64,000 bases of DNA from Streptomyces sp. H39-S7 (GTDB lineage: Bacteria > Actinomycetota > Actinomycetes > Streptomycetales > Streptomycetaceae): assembly GCF_027158205.1 (NCBI RefSeq), contig NZ_JAPVLU010000024.1:1-64000 (forward strand). Direction: 5' to 3'. The notes beneath the pieces were generated by a model. That model did not search any database, had not been told where the DNA came from, and was given only the letters and a program-made list of their open reading frames with translations. How positions within the stretch are numbered: the stretch's first letter is position 1; every line of letters begins with the position of its first letter. The position numbers were made by a program, and so were the translations under genes. Shown here piece by piece: positions 35,849-44,718 of the stretch.

Positions 35849-36964
35849 ATGCGATCAGTTCTGCCCGCACGGCTTCTGCCCGCACGGCTTCTGCGCGCCA
35901 GAGCAGCAGTCGCCGCGTTAGCCGCCGCCGTGATCCTGACGGGCCTGTCCACCGTGTCCACCACGACATCCGCGCAGGCCGCGGACCCGGGCCCGCCGAG
36001 GGCGGCCGACGGTTTCGGTCTGACCCAGGTCGGCGCCACCGTCGGTACCGACACCAACTTCGTTATCACCGTGACGACTCCGGAGGTCGCCGGTGAGCAC
36101 CACATCCGGATCCTGCTGCCGAGCGACTACGCGGCCAACGCCACCAAGCGCTATCCGGTGCTCTACTTCCTGCACGGTGCGTCCGACGACCCCGGCAACC
36201 CGAACCTGGCCTATCCGGCCCTCACCGCGACCAAGAAGATGATCACGGTTGTCCCGGACGGGGGCAAGCGGGGCTGGTACGCCAACTGGCTCGACCAGAA
36301 CACCGCCGCCGGCGCGCAGAACTGGGAGAACTTCCACATCAACCAGGTGATCCCGTTCATCGACGCCAACTTCCGCACCAACGCGACCAAGGGCGGGCGA
36401 GCCGTCGCCGGCCTCTCGATGGGCGGCTTCGGCTCCGTGCACTACGCGCAGAACCACCCTGAACTCTTCAGCCAGGTCGGCGCCTTCTCCGGCGCGCTCG
36501 ACCTTTCGGTCGGCCACCTCGTCATGAGAGCGGCCGTGGTCGCCACGCTGACCAACGTCGGTGCCGCGCTGTGCGGTGCCAGCGGTCCCACCTGCTCCTT
36601 GGACTTCGGGCCCGCGGTGTCCAGCGACGCCATCTTCGGCTCGCCGTACCCGGTGTTCAACGTCGACTGGCGCTGGAACGAGGCAGATCCGTCCACCCAC
36701 ATGGACCGGCTGGCAGGCATGGGCATCTCGCTCTACACCGGTAACGGCGACGGCGATGCCGCGAACCCGGAGCTCTGGGCCCAGTCCGCGTCCGAGCACG
36801 CCAAGGAGCGCCTGGACGAGCTCGGCCGGCCCTACCACTACGTGGACTACGGCAACGGCGCAGGCTGGGGCGGAAGTTGCGACGGCGGCCACAACTACGG
36901 CTGCTGGGCGCAGGATCTCGTGGACTTCGTCCCACGCCTCGAAGCAACTCTCGTATCCGCCTGA
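35849..36964 (+). CDS. Exported esterase (esterase D / antigen 85-like fold)
   Basis: 371 aa, ATG 35849 behind GAGGA. A Sec signal peptide with hydrophobic core AAVAALAAAVILTGL ends near AQAA. The fold shows RYPVLYFLHGASDD (oxyanion), the nucleophile in VAGLSMGGFGSVHYA, and an acid/His region near GNGDGDAANPELW and GGHNYGCWAQDL. The motif matches the PF00756 esterase family. A 15-bp direct repeat just after the start encodes LPARL-LPARL inside the signal peptide. It opens a same-strand run of four exported enzymes. Confidence 0.85.
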   Translation: MRSVLPARLLPARLLRARAAVAALAAAVILTGLSTVSTTTSAQAADPGPPRAADGFGLTQVGATVGTDTNFVITVTTPEVAGEHHIRILLPSDYAANATKRYPVLYFLHGASDDPGNPNLAYPALTATKKMITVVPDGGKRGWYANWLDQNTAAGAQNWENFHINQVIPFIDANFRTNATKGGRAVAGLSMGGFGSVHYAQNHPELFSQVGAFSGALDLSVGHLVMRAAVVATLTNVGAALCGASGPTCSLDFGPAVSSDAIFGSPYPVFNVDWRWNEADPSTHMDRLAGMGISLYTGNGDGDAANPELWAQSASEHAKERLDELGRPYHYVDYGNGAGWGGSCDGGHNYGCWAQDLVDFVPRLEATLVSA

Positions 36965-36998
36965 CCCCGCTCCGCACGGCAGAACAGGATTCCGAAAC

Positions 36999-37835
36999 AT
37001 GATCAAGCGGTTGGGAACTCTCCTGCTGAGCCTCGCGCTCATCTGGTCCCTGGGGGCCGTCGCCGCCCAGGCCGAGCAGGGCAAACGTGTCTTCAACGCG
37101 ATGCAGATCCTCTTCAACCTGTCGCAACCCGACGCCTTCTGCACGATCGGCGCAGTGGGCACGGACAAGTACGGTCACCAGATCGCCATTTCGGCCGGCC
37201 ACTGCATCTCCTCCCCCAGCTACGCGGACCGTGAGATCCACGACGACATCGCACCCGTCTACGACCGGGCGGACACGGGGTTCGGCCCGATCGGACACGT
37301 GCGCTACTTCAAGGATCCCGAGGGGTCGCAGACGGGGCACCTGACCAAGGACTACATGGTCATCGAGCTGGTTCCCCAGGTGACGCTCTCCGCGCAGGGG
37401 CCGTACCTCCGGCAGACGGGCGAGCTGGCGGTTCCCGGCGGCACCGTCAGCCCGAACGCGCCGAGCCCCGCGCTCGACACCGAGCGGCTGCTCGCCCCCG
37501 GCGGCAACGAGCTCATCGTGTCCGGTCAGACGGGTGTGTGGTACGGGACCCTCTGGGGCAACCAGGACGGCATCTACCAGGCGGTGGCACCGCACCAGGC
37601 GGGCGACTCGGGCGGTCCGGCGATCCAGCACGTACCGGGAAGCGCGCTTCCCTCCCAGGAGAACGGCTTCCAGTCGTCGGGCCCCTGGGCCGGCATCACC
37701 AAGGCGATCATTCTGTCCTGGCCGCCCTTCGCCTACACCAGCTCCGCGAACATCCTCGCCGACCTGCGGGCCCGGGACGCCGCAGCACCGGCCGGTGTGT
37801 ACGGCGCGGGCTTCCACGTGACCCCCAGCCCGTAG
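36999..37835 (+). CDS. Secreted trypsin-like serine protease
   Basis: 278 aa, ATG 36999. The signal peptide spans residues 1-25 (LLLSLALIWSLGAVAAQAEQG). Chymotrypsin-fold residues are visible: His in ISAGHCISSP, a probable Asp in KDYMVIEL, and Ser in HQAGDSGGPAIQHV. Between them are Gly/Ser-rich loops. No propeptide is evident, so it may be processed by the signal peptidase alone. It starts about 35 bp past the first esterase. Confidence 0.85.
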   Translation: MIKRLGTLLLSLALIWSLGAVAAQAEQGKRVFNAMQILFNLSQPDAFCTIGAVGTDKYGHQIAISAGHCISSPSYADREIHDDIAPVYDRADTGFGPIGHVRYFKDPEGSQTGHLTKDYMVIELVPQVTLSAQGPYLRQTGELAVPGGTVSPNAPSPALDTERLLAPGGNELIVSGQTGVWYGTLWGNQDGIYQAVAPHQAGDSGGPAIQHVPGSALPSQENGFQSSGPWAGITKAIILSWPPFAYTSSANILADLRARDAAAPAGVYGAGFHVTPSP

Positions 37836-37929
37836 CCAGGCCCCGGACCCGGCCCCCGGTTCCGGCCCCCGGTCGTGTCGCGATTGCCGACCGATCCGTC
37901 CCCCCGCATGCCCTCAAGGAGGGAAAGCC

Positions 37930-39045
37930 ATGTCCATCGGAATGGTGTCGCGACGCGCGACAACCACCGTGCTCGGCCTGCTCGCGCTGGTGGCAGCCCT
38001 GCTCACCGCCGCACCACCGGCACGAGCTGACGTCCCCGCATTCGAGCTTCCCCCGATGGTGGCGGCCGGCGCCGACCACCAGCAGAAGCTCAGGGCGGAG
38101 GTGGAGTACTGGACTCTCGCAAAGATGGCCTCCACCGGCCTCAACCACGAGACCCAGGACGCGACCGCGCCCCCCGGAGGCTGGGACGACCTCAGCAAGC
38201 CGTGGCCGCAGAAGCAGGGGCTGATCTCCCGCACCGCCGGAAAGCTCTTCATGGTCTACACGGACGTGAGCACCGGCGCCGTCTCGACGTCCTCGTGCTC
38301 CGGCGACGTGGTGACCAGCGCCAACCAGAGCGTCGTGGTGACCGCCGCCCACTGCCTGCGCGTCCACACCCCCCTCGACATCGGATTCGGGAACGTCCTC
38401 GCCACCAACATGGTCTTCGTCCCGGGATTCAACGGAGCGAGCCTGCCGCGCAACACCACCAGCACGGCCCTGCCCGGTAAGGACATCGCGCCGTACGGCG
38501 TGTGGGGCGTGACCCGCGAGTGGGTCACCAACACCTGGAGCCAGAGCGCCGACTGGCTGCTGGGCCGCGACATGGCCGCGGTCCTGGTGGCCAACCCCGA
38601 CGACCCGCGGCCGATCGCCCAGGTCACCGGAGCCCAGCGGATCGCCTTCGGCCAGCCGCAGAACCAGACGAACCACGTTTTCGGCTACCCGACGATCAAT
38701 GAGCGCAACTACTACCGCCCCGGCAACGTGTCCGCCGGGCTGCAGCGGACCTTCGACGGCCGCAGCCTCATGGTCACCCAGGGCGTCACCCGCAACGACC
38801 CGGTCTACTACAACGACGTCATGCCCGGCGCGCAGTCGCCCGGCTGCAGCGGTGGCGCTCTCCTGCAGAACTTCGACCCCGTCACCGGCGAGGGCCTCCA
38901 GGTAGGAGTCTTCTCCCGCTACGACGACCCGGGACAGATCATCGGCCTCCTCGGCTGGGTGCAGGGCCCCAACATGAGCTCCACCCACTTCGGCGCGGAG
39001 GAGCAGGCCGTCCACAGCGCCGCCGAATCGGCGAGCTTGACGTAG
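37930..39045 (+). CDS. Secreted trypsin-fold serine protease
   Basis: 371 aa, ATG 37930 with AGGAGGGAAAG upstream. It has a signal peptide (VLGLLALVAALLTAAPPARA). The catalytic His is in VVVTAAHCLRVH, the Asp probably in GRDMAAVLVA, and the Ser in SPGCSGGALLQNF. The extended N-terminal segment before SSCSGDVV (residues 35-115) resembles those of streptomycete exported V8/glutamyl-endopeptidase-like proteins. It differs from the preceding protease in its GCSGG serine loop. Confidence 0.85.
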   Translation: MSIGMVSRRATTTVLGLLALVAALLTAAPPARADVPAFELPPMVAAGADHQQKLRAEVEYWTLAKMASTGLNHETQDATAPPGGWDDLSKPWPQKQGLISRTAGKLFMVYTDVSTGAVSTSSCSGDVVTSANQSVVVTAAHCLRVHTPLDIGFGNVLATNMVFVPGFNGASLPRNTTSTALPGKDIAPYGVWGVTREWVTNTWSQSADWLLGRDMAAVLVANPDDPRPIAQVTGAQRIAFGQPQNQTNHVFGYPTINERNYYRPGNVSAGLQRTFDGRSLMVTQGVTRNDPVYYNDVMPGAQSPGCSGGALLQNFDPVTGEGLQVGVFSRYDDPGQIIGLLGWVQGPNMSSTHFGAEEQAVHSAAESASLT

Positions 39046-39142
39046 GTGCTGAGCCCCCGAGCTCCGGCACATCATCGACGGGGCAGACGCAGCCCGCACC
39101 GGGAATCCGATCCCTCAATGCCCAATCGACCAGGAGGTCGCG

Positions 39143-40132
39143 TTGACCGCACGACAGCCCACTCGCCGAAGCATCCTCAAATCTGCGGGGGGACTCTCCG
39201 CCGCGATGGCCCTGGGCGCCGGAGGCATCCTCGCCGCGGCGTCGCCGGCCGCCGCCGCCGATGACGGCTTCGGTCTGCGCATCGTGGACCGCAACGAGGG
39301 CGACCCGCGCATGTGGTACTACCGGTTCGCGACCGCCGAGATCGGTTGGAACCCGGGGGTGAACGTCCTGCTCCCCGACGACTACCACTACAGCGGACGC
39401 ACCTATCCTGTCCTGTACCTCTTCCACGGGGGCGGCACCGACCAGGATTTCATCACCTTCGACCGCGAGAACATCCGCGAGATGACCGCCGGCAGGCCGC
39501 TCATCGTCGTCATGCCCGACGGCGGACACGGGGGCTGGTACTCCAACGCCGTCAGCTCCAACGTCGGCCCGCGGAACTGGGAGTCCTTCCACATCGGGCA
39601 GCTGCTGCCCTGGGTCGAGGCGAACTTCCGTACCTACGCCGAATACGACGGCCGCGCTGTCGCCGGCTTCTCGATGGGCGGCTTCGGGGCGCTGAAGTAC
39701 GCCGCCAAGTACTACGGACACTTCGCCTCGGTCAGTGCCCACTCCGGCCCGGCCAGCCTGCGCCGGGACAACGGGCTGGTGGTCCACTGGGCCAACGCCA
39801 CCTCCGCGGTCCTGGATCTGAACGGTGGCACCGTGTACGGCGCACCCCTGTGGGACCAGGCCCGGGTGAGCGCCGACAACCCGGTGGAGCGCATCGAGAG
39901 CTTCCGCAACAAGCGCCTCTTCCTGGTCGCCGGCACCAGCCCCGACCCGGTCAGCTGGTTCGACACGGTGAACGAGACGCAGGTGCTCGCCGGACAGCGG
40001 GAGTTCCGCGGTCTCCTCGGCAACGCGGGCATCCCGCACGAGTGGTACGAAGTGCCCGGTGGCCACTTCATCCGCCACGACCTGCTGCAACGCGACATCG
40101 ACGGCATCGTCGGCCGGCTTCGCAGGGCCTGA
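39143..40132 (+). CDS. Tat-exported esterase (esterase D / antigen 85-like fold)
   Basis: 329 aa from TTG 39143 behind AGGAGG. Twin-arginine signal TRRSILKSAGGLSAAMALGAG ends at AAAADD. The oxyanion strand is TYPVLYLFHGGGTDQD, the nucleophile VAGFSMGGFGALKYA, and the C-terminal EVPGGHFIRHDLL supplies the His. It is related to the esterase at the head of the run but uses Tat instead of Sec. A hairpin 12 bp after the stop probably ends the transcript. Confidence 0.85.
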   Translation: MTARQPTRRSILKSAGGLSAAMALGAGGILAAASPAAAADDGFGLRIVDRNEGDPRMWYYRFATAEIGWNPGVNVLLPDDYHYSGRTYPVLYLFHGGGTDQDFITFDRENIREMTAGRPLIVVMPDGGHGGWYSNAVSSNVGPRNWESFHIGQLLPWVEANFRTYAEYDGRAVAGFSMGGFGALKYAAKYYGHFASVSAHSGPASLRRDNGLVVHWANATSAVLDLNGGTVYGAPLWDQARVSADNPVERIESFRNKRLFLVAGTSPDPVSWFDTVNETQVLAGQREFRGLLGNAGIPHEWYEVPGGHFIRHDLLQRDIDGIVGRLRRA

Positions 40133-40143
40133 CGGCCGTAACA

Positions 40144-40183
40144 CCGGCTGTGGACTCACGTACTCACGGGAGCCCACAGCCGG
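40144..40183 (+). terminator. Terminator hairpin after the exported-enzyme run
   Basis: CCGGCTGTGG (40144-40153) and CCACAGCCGG (40174-40183) pair perfectly over 10 bp around a 20-nt loop, 11 bp after the esterase stop. Confidence 0.55.
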
Positions 40184-40294
40184 GACGGCGTCGTGGCGTG
40201 ATCGCAGCGTTCCCCCGAAGCGGAACGGCGGCGTCGTCGGGCCGGTGGTCGAACTCGCGCGGCGGACAGCGGGCGACTCATCAGCAGGGAGGCA

Positions 40295-41359
40295 TCAGCG
40301 GCGGGATTCGACCGTCAGGTCGCCGTGGGTCACCGCGCGCATCCTGTCGCCGGCGAGCAGGTCGTGCGGGAAGCCGAGTTCGATCGCGCCGGCCTCGTCG
40401 AGGCGGGCCAGTTGGGAAGCGGTGAAGTCGACTTCCAGGGCGCCCAGATTGTCCTCCAGTTGCGCGGGGGTGCGGGCGCCGATGAGTGATGCTGTCACAT
40501 CCGGATTCTGCAGGGTCCAGGCCAGCCCGACCTGGGCGGCTGTGCGGCCCAGCTCCGCGGCGACTTCCTTCACGACGTCAGCGATGTCCAGGTTGCGTTC
40601 GGTGAGCCCGCCGTTGGCGATGTTGAAATTCTTACGGGTGCCGTCGTCGACCGCGGCGGTCCTCGCGGTCAGGTCGTCGCGGACGTACCTGCCGGCGAGC
40701 ACCCCGCCGGCCAGCGGTGAATAAGGGACCACGCCCAATCCCATCTCGCGTGCCATCGGAATCAGGTCGCGTTCCCCAGTAGGCTCGATCAGGTTGTACT
40801 CGATCTGCAGCGCGACCAGCGGCGACCAGCCACGCAGGTCGGCGATCGCCTGCATGCGTGACACCTGCCAGGCCGGGACGTTGGAGATCGCCACGTACAG
40901 GACCTTGCCCTGCCGGACCAGATCGTCCATGCCACGCAGGATCTCCTCAACCGATGTCGTGAAATCCCACACGTGCAGATAGAGCACATCGATGTATTCC
41001 GTATTCAGGTGTCGCAGACTTGCTTCCACCGACGCGAAGAGGCTCTTGCGGTGCGGCCCCCCGGAATTCGGGTCGCCGGGCCGGCGCAGCGTGGTGTATT
41101 TCGTTGCCAGCACCAGGCTTTCACGGTGGTCGCGAGTGAATTCACCCAGCCAGCGCTCGGAGCTCCCGTTGGTATAGGTGTTGGCGGTGTCGACGAAGTT
41201 GCCGCCGCGCTCGACGTAGAGGTCGAACAGTTTACGCGCCTCTTCCTGCTCGGCGCCCCAGCCCCACTCGGTGCCGAAGGTCGCCGTTCCCAGCGCCAGT
41301 GGTGAGACCCGCAGCCCGGAGCGGCCCAGCAGTCGGTAGGTGTCGAGGGTGAGTGACAT
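40295..41359 (-). CDS. Aldo/keto reductase
   Basis: 354 aa, ATG 41359 behind GGAGGA. TIM-barrel features include LGTATFGTEWGWG, the catalytic Asp/Tyr in FVDTANTYTNGSSERWLG, Lys in LATKYT, His in LYLHVWD, and the NADPH-binding GVVPYSPLAGGVL and SLIGARTP segments. It reduces aldehydes or ketones with NADPH; the natural substrate is unknown. It is divergent from an XRE regulator across 117 bp. Confidence 0.9.
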   Translation of the reverse strand: MSLTLDTYRLLGRSGLRVSPLALGTATFGTEWGWGAEQEEARKLFDLYVERGGNFVDTANTYTNGSSERWLGEFTRDHRESLVLATKYTTLRRPGDPNSGGPHRKSLFASVEASLRHLNTEYIDVLYLHVWDFTTSVEEILRGMDDLVRQGKVLYVAISNVPAWQVSRMQAIADLRGWSPLVALQIEYNLIEPTGERDLIPMAREMGLGVVPYSPLAGGVLAGRYVRDDLTARTAAVDDGTRKNFNIANGGLTERNLDIADVVKEVAAELGRTAAQVGLAWTLQNPDVTASLIGARTPAQLEDNLGALEVDFTASQLARLDEAGAIELGFPHDLLAGDRMRAVTHGDLTVESRR

Positions 41360-41367
41360 TGCGTCCT

Positions 41368-41377
41368 CCAGTACTGG
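41368..41377. promoter_or_regulatory. Palindrome CCAGTACTGG in the reductase/regulator divergent gap
   Basis: The 10-bp site is a perfect palindrome immediately upstream of the reductase ribosome site. It could be the operator of the neighbouring XRE regulator. Evidence is symmetry and position only. Confidence 0.3.
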
Positions 41378-41476
41378 TAATCCGTTGTCGAGCACAAGTC
41401 TGTGACCGCCGCGAGCCGCGGATAAGGGAGGGAGATTCCTGGGAACACCAGTCCTACCCTGACTGTTGGATCGAGC

Positions 41477-42310
41477 ATGACGACTCGCACCGTGGACACG
41501 ACGAAGGAACTGGCCGCCTTCCTGCGGAACCGGCGCGAACGCCTGGACCCGCACGACTTCGATCTGCCGTCGCGGCAACAGGCGCGGCGGACACCGGGTT
41601 TGCGCCGCGAAGAGGTCGCCGAACTGGCCGGGGTCAGCATCGACTACATCGTGCGGCTGGAACAGGCCCGGGGACTGCGGCCCTCAGCGAGCGTGGTGGA
41701 GGCACTGGCCCAGGCGCTGCGCCTGGGCCCCGACGAACGCGCCTACCTCTTCAACCTGGCGCAACAGCGACCCCGCACCGCCGACACCCCCGCCACCACC
41801 GCGGCGCCGCCGCTGGCCCGGTTGGTCGCCGACCTGTCGCCGCTGCCGGCCATGCTGATGAACCACCGCTACGACATCCTGGCCTGGAACGGCGAGATGG
41901 CGAGGCTGCTGCTGGATTTCGACACCCTGCCGCCGTCGCAGCGCAATGCGATGTGGCTGTGCCTGGTACACCCGGAAATAAGGGAGTTGTATGTCGACCC
42001 CGAGCGCGTCGTACGGGAGGGAATCGCCCACCTCCGCACAGCGTGGGCCGCACACCCGGAGGACCGGGCGTTGACCGACCTCATCACCGAATGCGCCACC
42101 CATAACGAGGAATTCGCGCGATGGTGGGCCGAGCGGGATGTGAGCGTCAACGGCCGCGGACAGAAGGTGCTGCGGCATCCGGGCGCCGGCGTGATCGCCG
42201 TGCACTTCGAAGTGCTGATGCCACTCCAGGATCCGGACCAGCTGTTGATGATCGTCCGTGCCGCGGACGATGAGAGCCGGTCGGCATTGGACCGGTTGTG
42301 CGCACGGTAA
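41477..42310 (+). CDS. XRE-family regulator with MmyB-like ligand domain
   Basis: 277 aa. The N-terminal helix-turn-helix (LRREEVAELAGVSIDYIVRL) follows the usual ELAAFLRNRRERLDPHDFDLP start. Residues 100-270 resemble the MmyB-like domain, with MLMNHRYDILAWNGEMARLL and WWAERDV...GQKVLRHPGAG. In this family the C-terminal domain binds a hydrophobic ligand such as a fatty acid. It is divergent from the aldo/keto reductase, its likely target. Confidence 0.9.
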   Translation: MTTRTVDTTKELAAFLRNRRERLDPHDFDLPSRQQARRTPGLRREEVAELAGVSIDYIVRLEQARGLRPSASVVEALAQALRLGPDERAYLFNLAQQRPRTADTPATTAAPPLARLVADLSPLPAMLMNHRYDILAWNGEMARLLLDFDTLPPSQRNAMWLCLVHPEIRELYVDPERVVREGIAHLRTAWAAHPEDRALTDLITECATHNEEFARWWAERDVSVNGRGQKVLRHPGAGVIAVHFEVLMPLQDPDQLLMIVRAADDESRSALDRLCAR

Positions 42311-42499
42311 CGTCGAACGGTCGTTCCCGTGTGCTTTCGGAGTTTCGGTGGCATCATCATTGACCGTTTTGGAGTCCGCCTCAACGAATAGCTGTGACTC
42401 CTGACACGGAGCGTTGGTCACGATTCAGCTGAGACGCTACGGAACCGGACGGCCGTTCATATGATGTGCCTTCTCTGGCTGCTTCAGGTGGGGGTACCG

Positions 42500-43030
42500 A
42501 TGCACAGCGCCGATCCATACAGCGAAAACAACACCCGTGACGGCATAACCGAGGGCGGTAGCAAGCGCGGACGGCGCAGGGCGGCTGTCCGACGGGCGCT
42601 GGTTGCCGTGGCGGTGGCGGGAATCGCCGTGGCCTGCGGTCCGGTGGCCAACGAAGCACCCGTCACTGCCCCACCCTCGACCACTGCTGCGGCGGTCCCG
42701 ACGACGGCCTCCCCGCTCCCGACACCGTCTCCCTCAACCACCGCGGCGCCCTCCCCTTCGATCACCCCCGTCGCGACCACCGGCCAGACGGCGCCGGCCG
42801 CCGCCCCGACGACCCGGCACACGACCAAACCCACACCGAGGCCCACCACCAAGGCCCCGCAGACGACAGAGCCTGCGCCCGCCGAATGCGAGATCGTCTC
42901 CAACGCGGGGAATTGCTACAACGCCGGCCAGTTCTGCCGCAACGCCGACATCGGCAGCTCCACACACGCCGGAAACGGGCGCATGATCCACTGCCGCCAG
43001 GACGGCAGCCGGGGTCGCTGGGGTTATTAG
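42500..43030 (+). CDS. Thr/Pro-rich lipoprotein-like surface protein
   Basis: 176 aa from ATG 42500 behind AGGTGGGGG. An Arg-rich n-region precedes the hydrophobic stretch VAVAVAGIAVAC, a candidate lipobox with Cys at about 47. A Thr/Pro/Ser/Ala-rich spacer covers residues 55-125. The C-terminal 45 residues contain four cysteines (CEIVSNAGNCYNAGQFCRN, MIHCRQ) and end in RWGY. This terminal domain recurs in streptomycete exported proteins, in my experience of the family, without known function. Confidence 0.65.
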   Translation: MHSADPYSENNTRDGITEGGSKRGRRRAAVRRALVAVAVAGIAVACGPVANEAPVTAPPSTTAAAVPTTASPLPTPSPSTTAAPSPSITPVATTGQTAPAAAPTTRHTTKPTPRPTTKAPQTTEPAPAECEIVSNAGNCYNAGQFCRNADIGSSTHAGNGRMIHCRQDGSRGRWGY

Positions 43031-43185
43031 GTCGTCTTCGGCCGTACGGCACCGTTCCCGCGTTCCCCGCAGGGCAACAGCCGTGCATCCATCGGTGCCC
43101 TCGCGGTCCTTCCGCCCGCCGGTCCTGCCGAGTTCTGCTGGTACGTCATGTCCGGTCCAGCGTTCCGTGAGGGAGAACACTTCCT

Positions 43186-44691
43186 TTGCACAGCCACGAA
43201 GAGAAGTTGAACAAGGACACTCGACCAGGCGGTGTCAGAGGGCGGCAGTTCGTCTCGCGGGCCCGGTCCGCCGCCTCGCCCGTCGCGGCGATCGGCGCAG
43301 GGGCGACCGCCCGGACCCCGGCGTCGATGCTGGGGTTGCAGCGGTCCATGGGCAATGCCGCCGTCGTCCAGATGCTGGCCGACGAGCGGCACAGTCATGG
43401 TGCGTCGTGTGGTCACCCGGTGAATGCGAGGGCGCCGGGCACGGTACCCGGAGCCGCGGCCTCTCGCGCCGTGCAGCGTCGTGCGCGCGCGGCTGAGCAC
43501 GGTGACGAGGCCGAGGAGCAGCGTCAGGCCCAGAACGTGCGTGAGGTGCTGAACTCTCCGGGGCGACCGCTGGACGGGCCGACGCTGGGCGAGATGCAGG
43601 CACGGCACGGTGGTGCGGACTTCTCCAGTGTGCGGATGCATGACGACGCGAAGGCGCAGCGTTCGGCGGCCGAGATCGGGGCCCGTGCGTACACCTCGGG
43701 CGAGAACATCGTGCGGGGGAAGGGCGGCTTCGACAAGAAGACCCTGGCGCACGAACTGAAGCACGTTCTTCAGCAACGCGAGGGCCCGGTCGCGGGGACG
43801 CCGACCGGGGGCGGGCTGACCATGAGCGACAAGAGCGACCACCACGAGCGGGAGGCCGAGGCCTCCTCGAACGAGGTCATGGCCGGCCCCGTGCCCGTGC
43901 AGTCGGCGCCGGGGACGGACAGCGCGGCGTACGCGCCCCTGGACGCGGTGCAGCGGTCGGCGTCACAGCCGGGGAGCGCTGAGTCCGGGCCCCTGGATGT
44001 CGTGCAGCGGGCCAAGACCAAAGAAGAGAGCTCGAAGAAATCGGGGAAGCGGAAGGCGGACCGGGACAAGGGAGAGAGTCCGCCGCGTGAGCGGCGGAAG
44101 ACCCGCGCCAGCGAACGTCCTGAGGCGGATCTGGACAAGCCGACCCTGACCTTCTCCTCCTCCTATGTCGGCGATGAGATCCAGAATCTCAATTTCGACA
44201 CGAACATCGGATTCCAGCAGACCGCCACCTTGCACAATCCCGCGAACGCGACATCGAGCGTCGCCGCCAACTACATTTTCTGGCAGGAGGTCACCGACTC
44301 GTTCGAGCAGGTCGTGGAGAGCGAGGGACTCAACCGGGGCCGCCGTCGAAGCCGGCGCTGGGAGGTGGACGGCCCGTTCCATCCGGACTATGACGACTGG
44401 AGCATCACCAACGGGCAGCAGGCGATCTCCTTCCACGACTCGCCCGGTTTCACCGGGAACGTGAGGATGTCCGACGGGTACTTCCTGAAGTCCTACCAGG
44501 TCCAGTTCCGCTGGAAGGTCGCCAAGAACACCGGCGGGACCCACCGGAACACGGCTGCCGGATGGACCAGCCCCGTGATGACGCACACGGCGACGTCGCA
44601 GTTCGACCCCGCGAATGCGACCGACTCGTCCCATGTCATCCATCAGGCCGCCGGAGACGCCACGTGGCAGGTCGACCTCTCCGGGACATAG
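43186..44691 (+). CDS. DUF4157 protein, candidate CIS cargo/effector
   Basis: 501 aa from TTG 43186 behind GGGAG. Residues 127-200 form the DUF4157 domain: LGEMQARHGGADFSSVRMHDD and LAHELKHVLQQREG, with HELKH at 189-193 as a zinc-protease-like site. DUF4157 is enriched in proteins encoded with extracellular CIS loci. Three VQR motifs (96-98, 255-257, 273-275) and LQRSMGN at 51-57 flank it. A Lys/Arg-rich linker at 276-317 leads to a C-terminal 180-residue beta-rich domain (LTFSSSYVGDEIQNLNF onward) that I do not recognise. The CIS structural genes begin about 4 kb downstream. Loading by the CIS is inference. Confidence 0.75.
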   Translation: MHSHEEKLNKDTRPGGVRGRQFVSRARSAASPVAAIGAGATARTPASMLGLQRSMGNAAVVQMLADERHSHGASCGHPVNARAPGTVPGAAASRAVQRRARAAEHGDEAEEQRQAQNVREVLNSPGRPLDGPTLGEMQARHGGADFSSVRMHDDAKAQRSAAEIGARAYTSGENIVRGKGGFDKKTLAHELKHVLQQREGPVAGTPTGGGLTMSDKSDHHEREAEASSNEVMAGPVPVQSAPGTDSAAYAPLDAVQRSASQPGSAESGPLDVVQRAKTKEESSKKSGKRKADRDKGESPPRERRKTRASERPEADLDKPTLTFSSSYVGDEIQNLNFDTNIGFQQTATLHNPANATSSVAANYIFWQEVTDSFEQVVESEGLNRGRRRSRRWEVDGPFHPDYDDWSITNGQQAISFHDSPGFTGNVRMSDGYFLKSYQVQFRWKVAKNTGGTHRNTAAGWTSPVMTHTATSQFDPANATDSSHVIHQAAGDATWQVDLSGT

Positions 44692-44718
44692 AAGGCGTGA
44701 AGGGGACGGCCGGGCCGG

